Under the pieces are notes generated by a model. That model ran no database searches. It saw nothing but the letters and a program-made list of their open reading frames with translations, and was not told the DNA's origin. From the NCBI GenBank assembly GCA_017990895.1, contig JAGNNA010000008.1, forward strand, positions 1 to 32,427: a DNA stretch of 32,427 bases, given 5' to 3'. Position 1 is the stretch's first letter, and each line of letters starts with the position of its first letter. The position numbers and the translations under genes are program-made. Below, in pieces: positions 24,076-32,427 of this stretch. The stretch comes from Reyranella sp. Lineage in GTDB: Bacteria > Pseudomonadota > Alphaproteobacteria > Reyranellales > Reyranellaceae.

Positions 24076-25320
24076 ATGAATACTGCGCCCAAGACCTCCG
24101 CCAAAGCCCGCCCGCGCCGCTACCGCCTGTGGTTCGTCGGTTCCGGCAGTGTAATCCTCGCCCTCGCGGCGGTGTGGACCCTCGATACCGGTCCGACCAA
24201 CGCGCTGATTCGACCAGCACTGGCGGTGGAGACGGACGGCGCTTTTCGTCCCAGCGAAACCCAGTGGGCGAGCCTCCGCATCGCGCCGGTCGAGGCCGCC
24301 TCTTTCCGCGACGAGCGGGCGACCGACGGCAAGATCGGCATCAACGAGGACACCACGACCCCCGTCTTCTCGCCGTATTCGGGCCGCGTGACGCGCCTGA
24401 TCGCCAGGCCAGGCGAACGCGTCCAGCGCGGCGACCCTCTCTTCGCCATCGAGGCGAACGAGTTCGTCCAGGGCCAGAACGACCTCGTGAGTGCCGTCGC
24501 CGGCGTCGAGAAGGCCCGTTCGAAGCTCGCGCTCGCGCAGAATTTCGAGAAGCGCCAGAAGGAACTGCTGTCGATCCGCGGCGGCTCGCTTAAGGATCTC
24601 GAACAGGCCCAGTCCGACCTCGTCGCGGCGCAGGGCGACCTGCGTTCCTCCGAGATCGCGTTGGCCGCCGTGCGCAACCGCCTGCGCATTCTCGGCCGCA
24701 CCGACGCCGAGATCGACGCGCTGGAGAAGGTCGACCATATCGGCGCGGAGGCGATCGTGTCGGCACCGATCGCCGGCACCGTGATCCAGCGCAAAGTCGG
24801 CCTCGGCCAGTACATCAATGCAGGCGCCACCGATCCGGTGTTCAACATCGGTGACCTGTCGACGGTGTGGCTGGTCGCCAACGTCCGCGAATCCGACGCG
24901 CCGAAGATGAAGGTCGGCGCTCCAGTCGAGGTCTCCGTGCTGGCCCATCCCGGCCGCATCTTCAACGCCCGCCTGTCCTACGTCGCACCCGCGCTCGATC
25001 CCAACATGCGCCGCCTGCCGGTGCGCGCCGAGATCGCGAACGCCGATCGCGAGCTGATGCCCGAGATGTTCGCGAGCTTCCGTATCGTGACCGGGCAGCC
25101 CACGACCAACCCGGCCGTGCCGCAGGAAGCCGTCGTCTATGAGGGCGCCAACGCCCGTGTCTGGATCGCCAATCCACAGGACAAGTCCGTCTCGTCGCGC
25201 GCGATCGAGGTCGGTGCGACCACCAACGGCATGGTCGAGGTCAGGAAGGGCCTCGCGGTGGGCGAGAACGTGGTGACCAGCGGCACTCTCTTCATCGATC
25301 GCGCGGCCAAGCGCGACTGA
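24076..25320 (+). CDS. RND efflux periplasmic adaptor (membrane-fusion protein)
   Basis: Periplasmic adaptor of a tripartite RND exporter (CusB/CzcB-like), 414 residues. A membrane anchor or signal segment lies near residues 19-36 (WFVGSGSVILALAAVWTL). Then come a barrel-sandwich (lipoyl-like) half VFSPYSGRVTRLIARPGERV, an alpha-hairpin (about 140-215), the second half EAIVSAPIAGTVIQRKVGLGQYI, a beta-barrel and the membrane-proximal domain. The N-terminal metal-binding Met cluster known for CusB is not evident, so the metal specificity is open. No strong ribosome-binding site is seen before 24076. It is the first gene of the efflux operon, divergent from the two-component genes. Confidence 0.9.
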   Translation: MNTAPKTSAKARPRRYRLWFVGSGSVILALAAVWTLDTGPTNALIRPALAVETDGAFRPSETQWASLRIAPVEAASFRDERATDGKIGINEDTTTPVFSPYSGRVTRLIARPGERVQRGDPLFAIEANEFVQGQNDLVSAVAGVEKARSKLALAQNFEKRQKELLSIRGGSLKDLEQAQSDLVAAQGDLRSSEIALAAVRNRLRILGRTDAEIDALEKVDHIGAEAIVSAPIAGTVIQRKVGLGQYINAGATDPVFNIGDLSTVWLVANVRESDAPKMKVGAPVEVSVLAHPGRIFNARLSYVAPALDPNMRRLPVRAEIANADRELMPEMFASFRIVTGQPTTNPAVPQEAVVYEGANARVWIANPQDKSVSSRAIEVGATTNGMVEVRKGLAVGENVVTSGTLFIDRAAKRD

Positions 25321-25328
25321 CGACCCGG

Positions 25329-25345
25329 CGCGCCCTTCGGGCGCG
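25329..25345. other. Short hairpin after the adaptor gene
   Basis: CGCGCCC and GGGCGCG form a 7-base stem around TTC, nine bases after the adaptor stop. No T run follows, so it is more likely an mRNA-processing or stability element within the efflux operon than a full terminator. Confidence 0.4.
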
Positions 25346-25425
25346 TCCCTCCAACACACTGGTTGCCCATGCACTCGATCGGCGCAGCCAGCATCCCAAC
25401 CCCACGATTCGGTGGCGGAGGCAAC

Positions 25426-26961
25426 ATGATGCGCAGTTCCCTGCTGGCCGCGCTACCGCTCTTGGCGGCGGGCGCCCTTGCCGGCTGCATGGTCGGCCCC
25501 GACTTCACCTCTCCGGACGGGCCGAAGTCGGCGACCTATGTTCCCGAGCAGAAAAGCGACCTCATCGCCGCCGGCATTCCGGGCGGCGAGGCACAGCGCA
25601 TCGTGCGGAGCATGGACATTCCCGGCCAATGGTGGGGCGTGTTCCAGTCGCCGCAGCTGAACGGCCTGATCGAGCGGTCGCTGCACGCGAATCCCGACGT
25701 CAGGGCGGCGGTCGCCGGACTGCGGGTGGCCCAGCAGAACGCCCGCGCGCAACGGGCGACCCTGTTTCCGACCCTCCAGGGCAGCTTCAGCGCCACCCAG
25801 AACCAGACCCCAGCCAGCCTGCAATCGGCGACGGCCGACCAGCAGCCGATCTACGGACTTTTCGTCGCCGGCCTCCAGATCACCTACGCGCTCGATCTCT
25901 GGGGCGGCAATCGCCGGCAGATCGAATCCCTCGACGCACTGGCCGAGGCGCAGTGCTTCCAGCTCGAGGGAACCTACCTTTCGCTGGCGTCGAACGTCGT
26001 CGCGGCGGCCATCGTCGAAGCGTCGCTGCGCGGTCAGGTCGAGTCCACCAGGCGCATCATCGCCGTCCAGCGCGATACGCTCGGCATTCTGAACAAGCAA
26101 TCGGGCCTCGGTGCCATTCCCGGCGCCGACGTTGCCACCCAGCAGGCCGCCCTGGCCCAGGCCGAGTCGACCCTGCCGCCGCTCGAAAAGGCGCTGGCCC
26201 AACAGCGCAACCTGATGGCCACGCTGACCGGCAGTCTGCCCAGCAATCCGGTCGCCGAACGCTTCGAGCTCACCGACCTCAAGCTGCCTCACGACCTGCC
26301 GCTCACCCTGCCGTCGCAGCTCGTCGAGCAGCGGCCCGACGTACGCGCCGCCGAGGCGAACCTGCATGCGGCCAGCGCCCAGGTCGGCGTTGCGATCGCC
26401 AACCAGCTTCCGCAGGTGACGCTGGGCTTCGGCCTCAACACCAGCGCACTGTCCTTGGGCACTTTGTTCATGCCGGGCCTCGCGGGCGCCACCACCGGTG
26501 CCAGCGCCCTCCAGACGCTGATCGACGGCGGCGCGCTGGCGGCCAAGAAGCGGTCGGCGGTCGCGGCACTCGAGCAGGCCGACGCACAGTACCAGTCGAT
26601 CGTGCTCGCAGCCTTTCGCAACGTCGCCGACACTCTCAATGCCCTCGAATACGACGCGCTGGCGCTCAAGTCGGCCGTCGAGGCGGAGCGGGCGGCGGCA
26701 ACCGCCCTCACCATCGCGCGCAAGCGGCTCGAGCTCGGCGACACGACGTATGTCATCGTGCTGATCGCCGAGCTCACCTACCAGCAGACGCTTCTCACGC
26801 GAGTCCAGGCACAGGCCGCGCGTCTCACCAACACCGCGGCGCTGTTCCAGGCGCTGGGCGGCGGCTGGTGGAACCGTGACGGCACCGGGCCGGGCAATGG
26901 CCGGTCTCGTTGCAAGCCACCGGCGTCTCCCTGGTCCATCTCCTCGAACACCCAGCGCTGA
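25426..26961 (+). CDS. RND efflux outer-membrane lipoprotein (NodT family)
   Basis: TolC-type outer-membrane channel of the tripartite exporter, 511 residues. A lipoprotein signal peptide ends in the lipobox LAGC (Cys about residue 21), followed by MVGPDFTSPD, typical of the NodT family. Long amphipathic helices with the family's internal duplication follow; motifs include QWWGVFQSPQLNGLIERSL and VEQRPDVRAAEANLHAA. GGAGG is just upstream of two adjacent ATGs (25426 and 25429); the second has better spacing. After the family's usual end (ALGGGWW) there is a 27-residue basic tail, which may be a read-on of the frame. The gap to the pump gene (26962-27223, 262 bases) shows no convincing gene. 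Confidence 0.9.
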   Translation: MMRSSLLAALPLLAAGALAGCMVGPDFTSPDGPKSATYVPEQKSDLIAAGIPGGEAQRIVRSMDIPGQWWGVFQSPQLNGLIERSLHANPDVRAAVAGLRVAQQNARAQRATLFPTLQGSFSATQNQTPASLQSATADQQPIYGLFVAGLQITYALDLWGGNRRQIESLDALAEAQCFQLEGTYLSLASNVVAAAIVEASLRGQVESTRRIIAVQRDTLGILNKQSGLGAIPGADVATQQAALAQAESTLPPLEKALAQQRNLMATLTGSLPSNPVAERFELTDLKLPHDLPLTLPSQLVEQRPDVRAAEANLHAASAQVGVAIANQLPQVTLGFGLNTSALSLGTLFMPGLAGATTGASALQTLIDGGALAAKKRSAVAALEQADAQYQSIVLAAFRNVADTLNALEYDALALKSAVEAERAAATALTIARKRLELGDTTYVIVLIAELTYQQTLLTRVQAQAARLTNTAALFQALGGGWWNRDGTGPGNGRSRCKPPASPWSISSNTQR

Positions 26962-27223
26962 CACGGCGGATCAGTCTCATGTCACGCATGACTGCCGGAC
27001 GCCGAACGCAGCCCAGGATCGCCATGGCCGAGCCGATGCGTAACGGCGTGCCGTTCCACGGCTGGCACCCTTTCGCGGCGAATTGCGAGCGGCGGCTACC
27101 GAATTGCAGATGCGATGACGGCTGCATGGTCGAGATACGCGCCACTTCAGCGCGCTTCCACGACTCGTGCCTCAGCTCCCCGCGAAAGCATCGCCGAAAC
27201 ACGCCATGCCACGAGGACCGCGC

Positions 27224-30200
27224 ATGAAAACGATCGTCGGCGCTGCACTCCGCCAGCGCATTCTGGTTCTGATCCTCGCCGTCCTGATGATCGCGGGCGG
27301 CCTGTTCGCCTACAAGCAACTCAACATCGAAGCCTATCCCGACCCGGTGCCTCCACTGGTCGACATCGTGACGCAGAATCCCGGCCAGTCCTCCGAGGAG
27401 ATCGAACGCTACATCACGATCCCGATGGAAGTGCAGATGGCGGGACTTCCCTACGTGAAGTCCATCCGCTCGATCTCCCTGACCGGTCTCAGCGACGTGA
27501 AGGTCCAGTTCACCTACGACCTCACTTACCGCGAGGCCGTCCAGCTCGTGACCAATCGGCTGGCGCAGCTCGGTCCCTTGCCCAACGGCGCGCAGCCGCT
27601 CATCTCGCCCACCAGTCCGATCGGCGAGATCTTCCGCTATCGCGTGATGGGTCCCAAGGGTTTCAGCGTCACCGACCTCAAGACGATGCAGGACTGGATC
27701 CTGTTGCGACGACTCAAGGCTGTCCCCGGCGTGATCGACGTCACGACATGGGGCGGCAAGAGCAAGACCTTCGACGTCACCGTCGATCTCGACCGCCTGC
27801 AGGCGCACGGCCTCACCTTGAAGCAGGTCATCGACGGGCTGAACGGCGCCAACATCAATGTCGGCGCAAACACGGTCAATCTCGGGCCGCAGTCGGCGGT
27901 GGTGCGCGCCGTAGGCCAGATCCGCTCGATGGAAGACATCCGCAACACGATGATAACGGTGCGCGACGGCTCGCCGATCCTGGTCTCGGATGTCGCCGAC
28001 ATCGCCGTCGGCAACGAGCCGAGGCTGGGCGTCGCCGGCCACGACGATGACGACGATGTCGTCGAGGGCATCGTCTTGATGCGTCGCGGCGCCGAGACCA
28101 TGCCGACGCTGCGGGCCGTCGAGCGAGAGATCGAGCGAATCAATGCCTCGAGTCTGCTGCCGCCCGGCGTGCGCATCGAGCGGATCTACGATCGCAGCGT
28201 GCTGGTCGACGTCACCACGCATACGGTGCTGCACAACATGGTGATGGGCGTCTGCCTCATCTTCGCGATCCAGTGGCTGTTCCTCGGCGACCTGCGCAGC
28301 GCACTCATCGTGTCCGCCACCATCCCCTTCGCGCTCCTGTTCGCCGTGGTCATCATCGTGATCAACGGAGAATCGGCCAACCTGCTCTCCATGGGTGCGA
28401 TCGATTTCGGCATCATCGTCGACGCAACCGTGATCATGGTCGAGAACATCTTCCGGCACCTTGCGGAGGCAAGTCATGCAGGATCGACACGGTCCTTGCG
28501 CGAAGAACCGGAGGGCCTGACCGGCAAGCTCTTCACGATCTACGAAGCCTCGGGCGAAGTGACCAAGGCGATCTTCTTCTCGGCCACCATCATCATCGCC
28601 GGCTTCCTGCCGCTGTTCACCCTGTCGGGAGTCGAGGGCCGCATCTTCGGACCCATGGCGCAGACTTATGCTTATGCTTTGGCCGGTGGCCTGATCGCGA
28701 CCTTCACCGTGTCGCCGGCGCTCGCCGCGCTGCTGCTGCCCGAGAAGGTCTCCGAGACCGAGACCTTCCTCGTCCGCGGACTGCGCCGCCTCTATCGGCA
28801 GGCCTACTCGCGGGCACTCGCCTGGCGTCACGCCATGCTGGCCGTCGGCCTGGGGGTGCTGGTGGCTGCCGGCGTCGCGGCCAGCACGGTGGGACTGGAA
28901 TTCCTGCCCAAGCTCGAGGAGGGCAACATCTGGATGCGTGCCGCCCTGCCGCCTTCGGTCTCGCTAGAGGAAGGCAACGGCTACGTCAACCGCATGCGCA
29001 AGCTCGTGAAGAGCTTCCCCGAAGTCGAAACGGTGATATCGCAGCATGGAAGGCCCGACGACGGCACCGACCCCGACGGCTTCTCCAACGCCGAGTTCTT
29101 CGTTCCCCTGAAGCCCGCGAACAAGTGGCGCAAAGGACTGGAGAAGCAGGAGTTGATCACCGAGATGAGCGACGCGCTGCGCCGGGCCTTTCCCGGCGTC
29201 AACTTCGCGTTCTCGCAATATATCCAGGACAACGTGCAGGAGGCGGCTTCGGGCATCGATGCGGAGAACGCGATCAAGATCTCCGGGCCCGACCTCGTCA
29301 CCCTGCGCACGATCGCCGTCGACATTCGGCGCGTCCTGGAAGGCGTGCCCGGCATCACCGACATCCAGGTGCCGCCACTGCTCGGCCAGCCGACCATCCG
29401 CATCGACATCGACCGAGCCAAGGCGGCGCGTTACGGCCTGTCGCCGGGCGACATCAACGCCACGATCCAGGCGGCGATCGGCGGGCAGGCGGCGGGTGAC
29501 CTTTACGAGGACGGCAGCGACCGGCGCTTCCCGCTGCTGGTGCGCCTCGCCCCCCGATACCGCCAGGACATGGACGCGATCCGCCGCATCTCTCTGGGCA
29601 CCATCGGACCCAACGGCAGCATCGTGCAGGTGCCCTTGAGCGAAATCGCGACGGTCAACCTCGCGACCGGCGCCTTCTACATCTACCGAGAGCAGCAGGA
29701 GCGCTACATCCCGGTGAAGTTCAGCGTGCGCGGCCGCGATCTGGGAGGCGCCGTGCTGGAAGCCCAGCAGAAAGTGACCGAACAGGTGAAGCTGCCGAGC
29801 GGCTACAGGCTCGACTGGGCCGGCGACTTCGTCAACTTCGAGAGCGCGATTGCACGCCTGGCCATCGCCGTGCCGATCGCCATCGGCCTGATCCTGCTGC
29901 TGCTCTATGTGAGCTTCGGTTCGCTGACCGACACCTTGCTCGCAGCCGCCGCCATGCCGCTGGCGCTGTCGGGCGGGATCATCGCGCTGTGGGGCGCCGA
30001 CATGTCTTTCAGCATCTCCGCCGCGATCGGTTTCGTGGCGCTGTTCGGCATCGCCGCCATGAACGGCATCATGCTGGTGAGCTGTTTCAACCGCCTGATC
30101 GCCGTCGGCATCGAGCGCGAACAGGCTCTGCGCGAGACCTGCGAACAGCAGATGCGGCCCGTGCTGATGACCTGTGTGGCGGCCGCCGTCGGCCTGCTGC

Positions 30201-30379
30201 CCGCCGCCTTCTCGACCGCGATCGGCAGCCAGGTCCAGCGGCCGCTGGCCATCGTCGTGGTCGGCGGCACCCTGCTGGCGCCCTTCCTCTTCCTCACCGT
30301 CCTGCCCGCCATGATCGCCGTCTTCTCCCGGCGCCGGTTCAAGGCACCCTCGCCGCAAGCCGGGCTGGCAATGGCCTGA
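27224..30379 (+). CDS. HME-type RND efflux pump (CzcA/CusA-like)
   Basis: Inner-membrane proton-driven exporter, 1051 residues, full length for the heavy-metal-efflux RND group. Twelve membrane segments in the usual 1+5 / 1+5 arrangement with two large periplasmic loops. Segment 4 reads GAIDFGIIVDATVIMVEN and holds D394, D400 and E407, with exactly the spacing of the CzcA residues D402/D408/E415 needed for proton and cation transport. The acidic GHDDDDDVVEGIVLMRRG stretch near residue 272 is usual for this group. The start at 27224 (MKTIVGAALRQR) has GAGGA suitably placed; a longer frame to 27167 lacks one. Third gene of the adaptor/outer-membrane/pump operon. A metal substrate is expected from the family, but which ion cannot be read. 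Confidence 0.93.
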   Translation: MKTIVGAALRQRILVLILAVLMIAGGLFAYKQLNIEAYPDPVPPLVDIVTQNPGQSSEEIERYITIPMEVQMAGLPYVKSIRSISLTGLSDVKVQFTYDLTYREAVQLVTNRLAQLGPLPNGAQPLISPTSPIGEIFRYRVMGPKGFSVTDLKTMQDWILLRRLKAVPGVIDVTTWGGKSKTFDVTVDLDRLQAHGLTLKQVIDGLNGANINVGANTVNLGPQSAVVRAVGQIRSMEDIRNTMITVRDGSPILVSDVADIAVGNEPRLGVAGHDDDDDVVEGIVLMRRGAETMPTLRAVEREIERINASSLLPPGVRIERIYDRSVLVDVTTHTVLHNMVMGVCLIFAIQWLFLGDLRSALIVSATIPFALLFAVVIIVINGESANLLSMGAIDFGIIVDATVIMVENIFRHLAEASHAGSTRSLREEPEGLTGKLFTIYEASGEVTKAIFFSATIIIAGFLPLFTLSGVEGRIFGPMAQTYAYALAGGLIATFTVSPALAALLLPEKVSETETFLVRGLRRLYRQAYSRALAWRHAMLAVGLGVLVAAGVAASTVGLEFLPKLEEGNIWMRAALPPSVSLEEGNGYVNRMRKLVKSFPEVETVISQHGRPDDGTDPDGFSNAEFFVPLKPANKWRKGLEKQELITEMSDALRRAFPGVNFAFSQYIQDNVQEAASGIDAENAIKISGPDLVTLRTIAVDIRRVLEGVPGITDIQVPPLLGQPTIRIDIDRAKAARYGLSPGDINATIQAAIGGQAAGDLYEDGSDRRFPLLVRLAPRYRQDMDAIRRISLGTIGPNGSIVQVPLSEIATVNLATGAFYIYREQQERYIPVKFSVRGRDLGGAVLEAQQKVTEQVKLPSGYRLDWAGDFVNFESAIARLAIAVPIAIGLILLLLYVSFGSLTDTLLAAAAMPLALSGGIIALWGADMSFSISAAIGFVALFGIAAMNGIMLVSCFNRLIAVGIEREQALRETCEQQMRPVLMTCVAAAVGLLPAAFSTAIGSQVQRPLAIVVVGGTLLAPFLFLTVLPAMIAVFSRRRFKAPSPQAGLAMA

Positions 30380-30421
30380 CGCCGCCTTGACCGTAAGCCG
30401 GTCGCCATCGAAAAGAGGTCG

Positions 30422-31216
30422 ATGTCCGCGACAGACGAAATCATCGATCTCGGCGACCGCCGCCTGCGGGTGCGCCGCCTGACGCCGGTACTCGACGACG
30501 GGCTCGACCGGACGGCGCTGATCTTCCTGCACGAGGGGCTGGGCTGCATCGAGATGTGGCGCGACTTTCCCCAGCAGCTTTGCGACGCCACGCGTTGCTC
30601 TGGCATCGTCTATGACCGCACCGGCTATGGACGGTCGAGCGCCTGGCCGGCCGATCCCGGTATCCGCTACATGGAGATCGAGGCCGACCTCGTCCTGCCG
30701 CGCCTGCTGACGGCACTGGGCGTCGAGGATTGCGTTCTGGTGGGCCACAGCGACGGCGGCACGATCGCGCTGAACTATGCCGCAGCCGATCCCGAGCCGT
30801 TGCGCGCCGTGGTGACCCTGGCCGCGCACGCGATCAACGAGCCGGTCTGCGTCGAGGCGATCACGCGGGCCCGCGCGGCCTTCGCCTCGGGCGACCTGCG
30901 CCAGAAGCTCGCAAAGTATCACGACGACGTCGACGGCGCCTTCCATCTCTGGGCCGATGCCTGGGTCGCGCCGGGCTTCGAGCCGATGGATGCCAACCGC
31001 CGGCTGCCGGGCGTCGTGGTGCCGGTGCAGGCGATCCAGGGCGAGGACGACGAGTACGGCAGCGAGCTGCAGCTCGGCATCATCGCCGGCAAGGTCGGCG
31101 GCTACTGCGAGACGCGGCTTGTGCCGGACTGCGGCCACAGCCCGCACCTGCAGCGGCCGGCCCAGGTCCTGGCAGAGATCACCCGCTTCGTGTCGCCGCT
31201 GGCGCTGCTGGGATAG
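30422..31216 (+). CDS. Alpha/beta hydrolase
   Basis: Alpha/beta-hydrolase-fold enzyme of 264 residues, cytoplasmic (no signal peptide). The oxyanion loop is LIFLHEGLGCIEMW (residues 33-46), the nucleophile S110 lies in the elbow VGHSDGG, and the catalytic His in DCGHSPHLQRP near residue 240; an acidic partner is probably in QGEDDEY. The lid region is about residues 135-190. Such proteins cleave esters or act on cyclic intermediates of aromatic degradation; no finer call is possible. AGAGG precedes the ATG at 30422. It lies 42 bases after the pump gene on the same strand, perhaps at the end of that transcript, and is convergent with the next gene, the two stops being only three bases apart. 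Confidence 0.88.
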   Translation: MSATDEIIDLGDRRLRVRRLTPVLDDGLDRTALIFLHEGLGCIEMWRDFPQQLCDATRCSGIVYDRTGYGRSSAWPADPGIRYMEIEADLVLPRLLTALGVEDCVLVGHSDGGTIALNYAAADPEPLRAVVTLAAHAINEPVCVEAITRARAAFASGDLRQKLAKYHDDVDGAFHLWADAWVAPGFEPMDANRRLPGVVVPVQAIQGEDDEYGSELQLGIIAGKVGGYCETRLVPDCGHSPHLQRPAQVLAEITRFVSPLALLG

Positions 31217-31219
31217 TCC

Positions 31220-32227
31220 CTAAAGCCGCTTCAGCTCGCTGGAGGCGGCCCAGTTCAGCTCGGACACGGTGGGGCAACGGGCCTGCGCGAGCTGGAACTG
31301 TTCGCGGGCGCGCTGCTTGTCGCCGCGGCGGACGGCATCCATGCCGATGAAGAAGGCGGCCGGGCACTTTCCGTTCGCGCGCTTGGCCCCGTCATCGGAT
31401 TCCGCGGCGACCTCGAGTTCACCGGCCGTGCCCTTGCCCATCAGGAACCGCAGGATCGGGCCGGGCCATTCGTTCAGGCTTTCGGCCCCGACGTCGCGCA
31501 CCAGGGCCCCCCGGGCGTCGCGCCGGGCCCGGACCTGCGCGGCATAGCGCCAGAGCAGCGGCGCCTGCTTCGACTTGAAATTGGGTCGGCCCGCCAGCGA
31601 GGCATCGAAGTCGTCGGCGGCCTGCGCATAATTGCCGAGGTTGAAATTCGCATGGCCGCGGTAGAACAAAGCCGACCGCCGCTCGCTCGGCGTGGCGCTG
31701 GCCAAGGCGGTATCGAGCAGGCCGAGGGCCCGCTGGAAGTCGGCGATCTGCATGTAGACCTGGGCCTGGGCGATGGTGAGCGACGGATCGCCCGGCTTGC
31801 GCTGCAGGGCGCTGTCCAGGGTGCGCAGCGCCGCCGCCCGGTCGCCGCCGCCCGCGAGGCCGGGCATCGTGCTGGACAGCACGACCTGCCAGTCGCCCGG
31901 CAGCACCCTCCCCATTTCGGCGATATCCTTCTGGCTGTCGGCCTCGCGGCCGAGGCGGGCGAGCTGGAACGCCCTGATGCTGAGATAGATCGACCGGTCG
32001 AAGGCCGAGAGCTGCGACGCCGAGAGGATCTTGTTGAGGGATTCGAGGCTCGCGCCGCCACTTCCGCCAGGCGCAGCCGGCCGCGACGGAACGGCTGCGC
32101 CGCCGGACGAAAAGTCACGCGCGGTGGGGTCCCAGGACTCGGCCGCATTGCGCTGGGCCGACGCCTCGCCCGACAGGGCGAGAACCGCTGCAAGAACCCC
32201 AAATACGTGAGCTATTTGACGTCGCAT
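31220..32227 (-). CDS. Exported repeat-rich (TPR-like) protein of unknown function
   Basis: A 335-residue protein with a signal peptide (MRRQIAHVFGVLAAVLALSG, ending EASAQ), then a low-complexity Gly/Pro/Ser linker (about residues 38-62) and a helical part with TPR-like repeats: for example ALRTLDSALQRKPGDPSLTI, ALGLLDTALASATPSERRSA and YRGHANFNLGNYAQAADDFD (about residues 140-245). TPR proteins hold others together; here probably in the periplasm. The start at 32227 is chosen because the encoded signal peptide begins there; a longer frame to 32368 would overlap the start of acnA on the other strand. Its specific partner is unknown. Confidence 0.8.
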   Translation of the reverse strand: MRRQIAHVFGVLAAVLALSGEASAQRNAAESWDPTARDFSSGGAAVPSRPAAPGGSGGASLESLNKILSASQLSAFDRSIYLSIRAFQLARLGREADSQKDIAEMGRVLPGDWQVVLSSTMPGLAGGGDRAAALRTLDSALQRKPGDPSLTIAQAQVYMQIADFQRALGLLDTALASATPSERRSALFYRGHANFNLGNYAQAADDFDASLAGRPNFKSKQAPLLWRYAAQVRARRDARGALVRDVGAESLNEWPGPILRFLMGKGTAGELEVAAESDDGAKRANGKCPAAFFIGMDAVRRGDKQRAREQFQLAQARCPTVSELNWAASSELKRL

Positions 32228-32269
32228 GCGTCCAATCTGACACAATGGCCGCAAAGCCGCATCCGCCGA

Positions 32270-32298
32270 TTGCCTGTAGAGGTGCATGCCCCTATTTT
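32270..32298 (+). promoter_or_regulatory. Candidate promoter of acnA
   Basis: TTGCCT (32270-32275) and TATTTT (32293-32298) are 17 bases apart, each matching the sigma-70 consensus at 4 of 6 positions. Transcription would begin near 32305, about 35 bases before the acnA start. It lies in the 112-base gap shared with the divergent repeat-protein gene. Confidence 0.4.
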
Positions 32299-32339
32299 GC
32301 GCCACATCCGCAGAGAACCGACCTTCCAGGAGTGTAGAT

Positions 32340-32427
32340 ATGGCCGCCGCCCATCCCAATAGCTTCAAGGCTCGAAAGACGCTGAAGGTCGGTAGCCGCA
32401 GCTATACCTATTTCAGCCTGAAGGCGG
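32340..32427 (+). CDS. acnA: Aconitate hydratase AcnA, N-terminal part (cut by window edge)
   Basis: First 29 codons of aconitase A, the iron-sulphur enzyme of the citrate cycle that turns citrate into isocitrate. The visible protein begins MAAAHPNSFKARKTLKVGSR and continues SYTYFSLKA, which matches the conserved AcnA/iron-regulatory-protein N-terminus (DSFKxRKTLxVGxxxYxYYSL). AGGAG lies seven bases before the ATG. The gene runs off the right edge, so the cysteine cluster ligands cannot be checked. Identification rests on this short but distinctive stretch. Confidence 0.85.
   Translation, partial: MAAAHPNSFKARKTLKVGSRSYTYFSLKA

Noticed and set aside
26910..27227. 105-codon plus-strand frame in the gap between the outer-membrane lipoprotein and the pump
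   Set aside because: No ribosome-binding site, mixed low-quality composition, overlaps both neighbours; treated as non-coding.
28039..28060. Run of aspartates (GHDDDDD) in the pump
   Set aside because: An acidic stretch before VVEGIVLMRRG is normal in this transporter group, not a metal-binding insertion.
26825..28831. 668-codon minus-strand frame across the pump start
   Set aside because: Same reason; the pump frame carries all the RND hallmarks.
28964..31147. 727-codon minus-strand open frame across the pump and hydrolase genes
   Set aside because: Shadow of well-identified plus-strand genes; no recognisable domain.

Overview
The window is GC-rich, tightly packed bacterial DNA, most likely chromosomal, from an alphaproteobacterium. 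The gene content, an AcnA N-terminus with a KARKTLKVGSRSYTYFSLKA-like start, and the intergenic palindromes fit a soil or plant-associated Rhodospirillales/Hyphomicrobiales lineage (a Reyranella-like genome is my guess, not shown). No tRNA, rRNA, CRISPR array, insertion sequence or phage gene was recognised. Both ends cut genes: katG at the left (minus strand) and acnA at the right (plus strand).

Layout. 1-408 is the 5' part of katG, with a perfect 7-3-7 inverted repeat of Fur-family (Irr-like) type in its upstream region. 572-2173 is a family-5 solute-binding protein gene broken by two compensating one-base frameshifts. 7388 down to 2214 (minus) is a PotD-PotA-PotB-PotC-like ABC operon ending in a FAD-dependent amine/amino-acid oxidase. 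7554-12793 (plus, divergent) is a second PotD-PotA-PotB-PotC-like operon with an amidase inserted between the ATPase and the permeases. A LysR regulator (minus, 12957-13856) faces it. A second, paralogous FAD oxidase follows at 13955, translationally coupled to an M14-like (DUF2817) metallopeptidase and followed by an intact family-5 binding protein. 2.2-17.9 kb therefore reads as an uptake-and-catabolism island for nitrogenous compounds (amines, amides, small peptides or conjugates). The exact substrate cannot be read from sequence.

17.9-21.9 kb is a mixed housekeeping and accessory stretch: a carboxymuconolactone-decarboxylase-family protein whose ribosome-binding site lies at the foot of a strong hairpin, a 64-residue unknown protein, an exported aldo/keto reductase, an atypical SDR/epimerase and DNA polymerase IV. 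21.9-30.4 kb holds a two-component system divergent from a complete tripartite HME-type RND efflux system (adaptor, outer-membrane lipoprotein, CzcA/CusA-like pump). The end has an alpha/beta hydrolase, an exported repeat-containing protein and the start of aconitase.

Non-coding structure is rich: a perfect bidirectional terminator hairpin at 2175-2210, a 108-bp compound palindrome inside the first ABC operon (5156-5263), and a row of hairpins after the second (12811-12933). All other gaps are under 300 bases; the longest (26962-27223, between the outer-membrane lipoprotein and the pump) shows nothing convincing. Product names rest on motif and family recognition by eye; no database search was possible.
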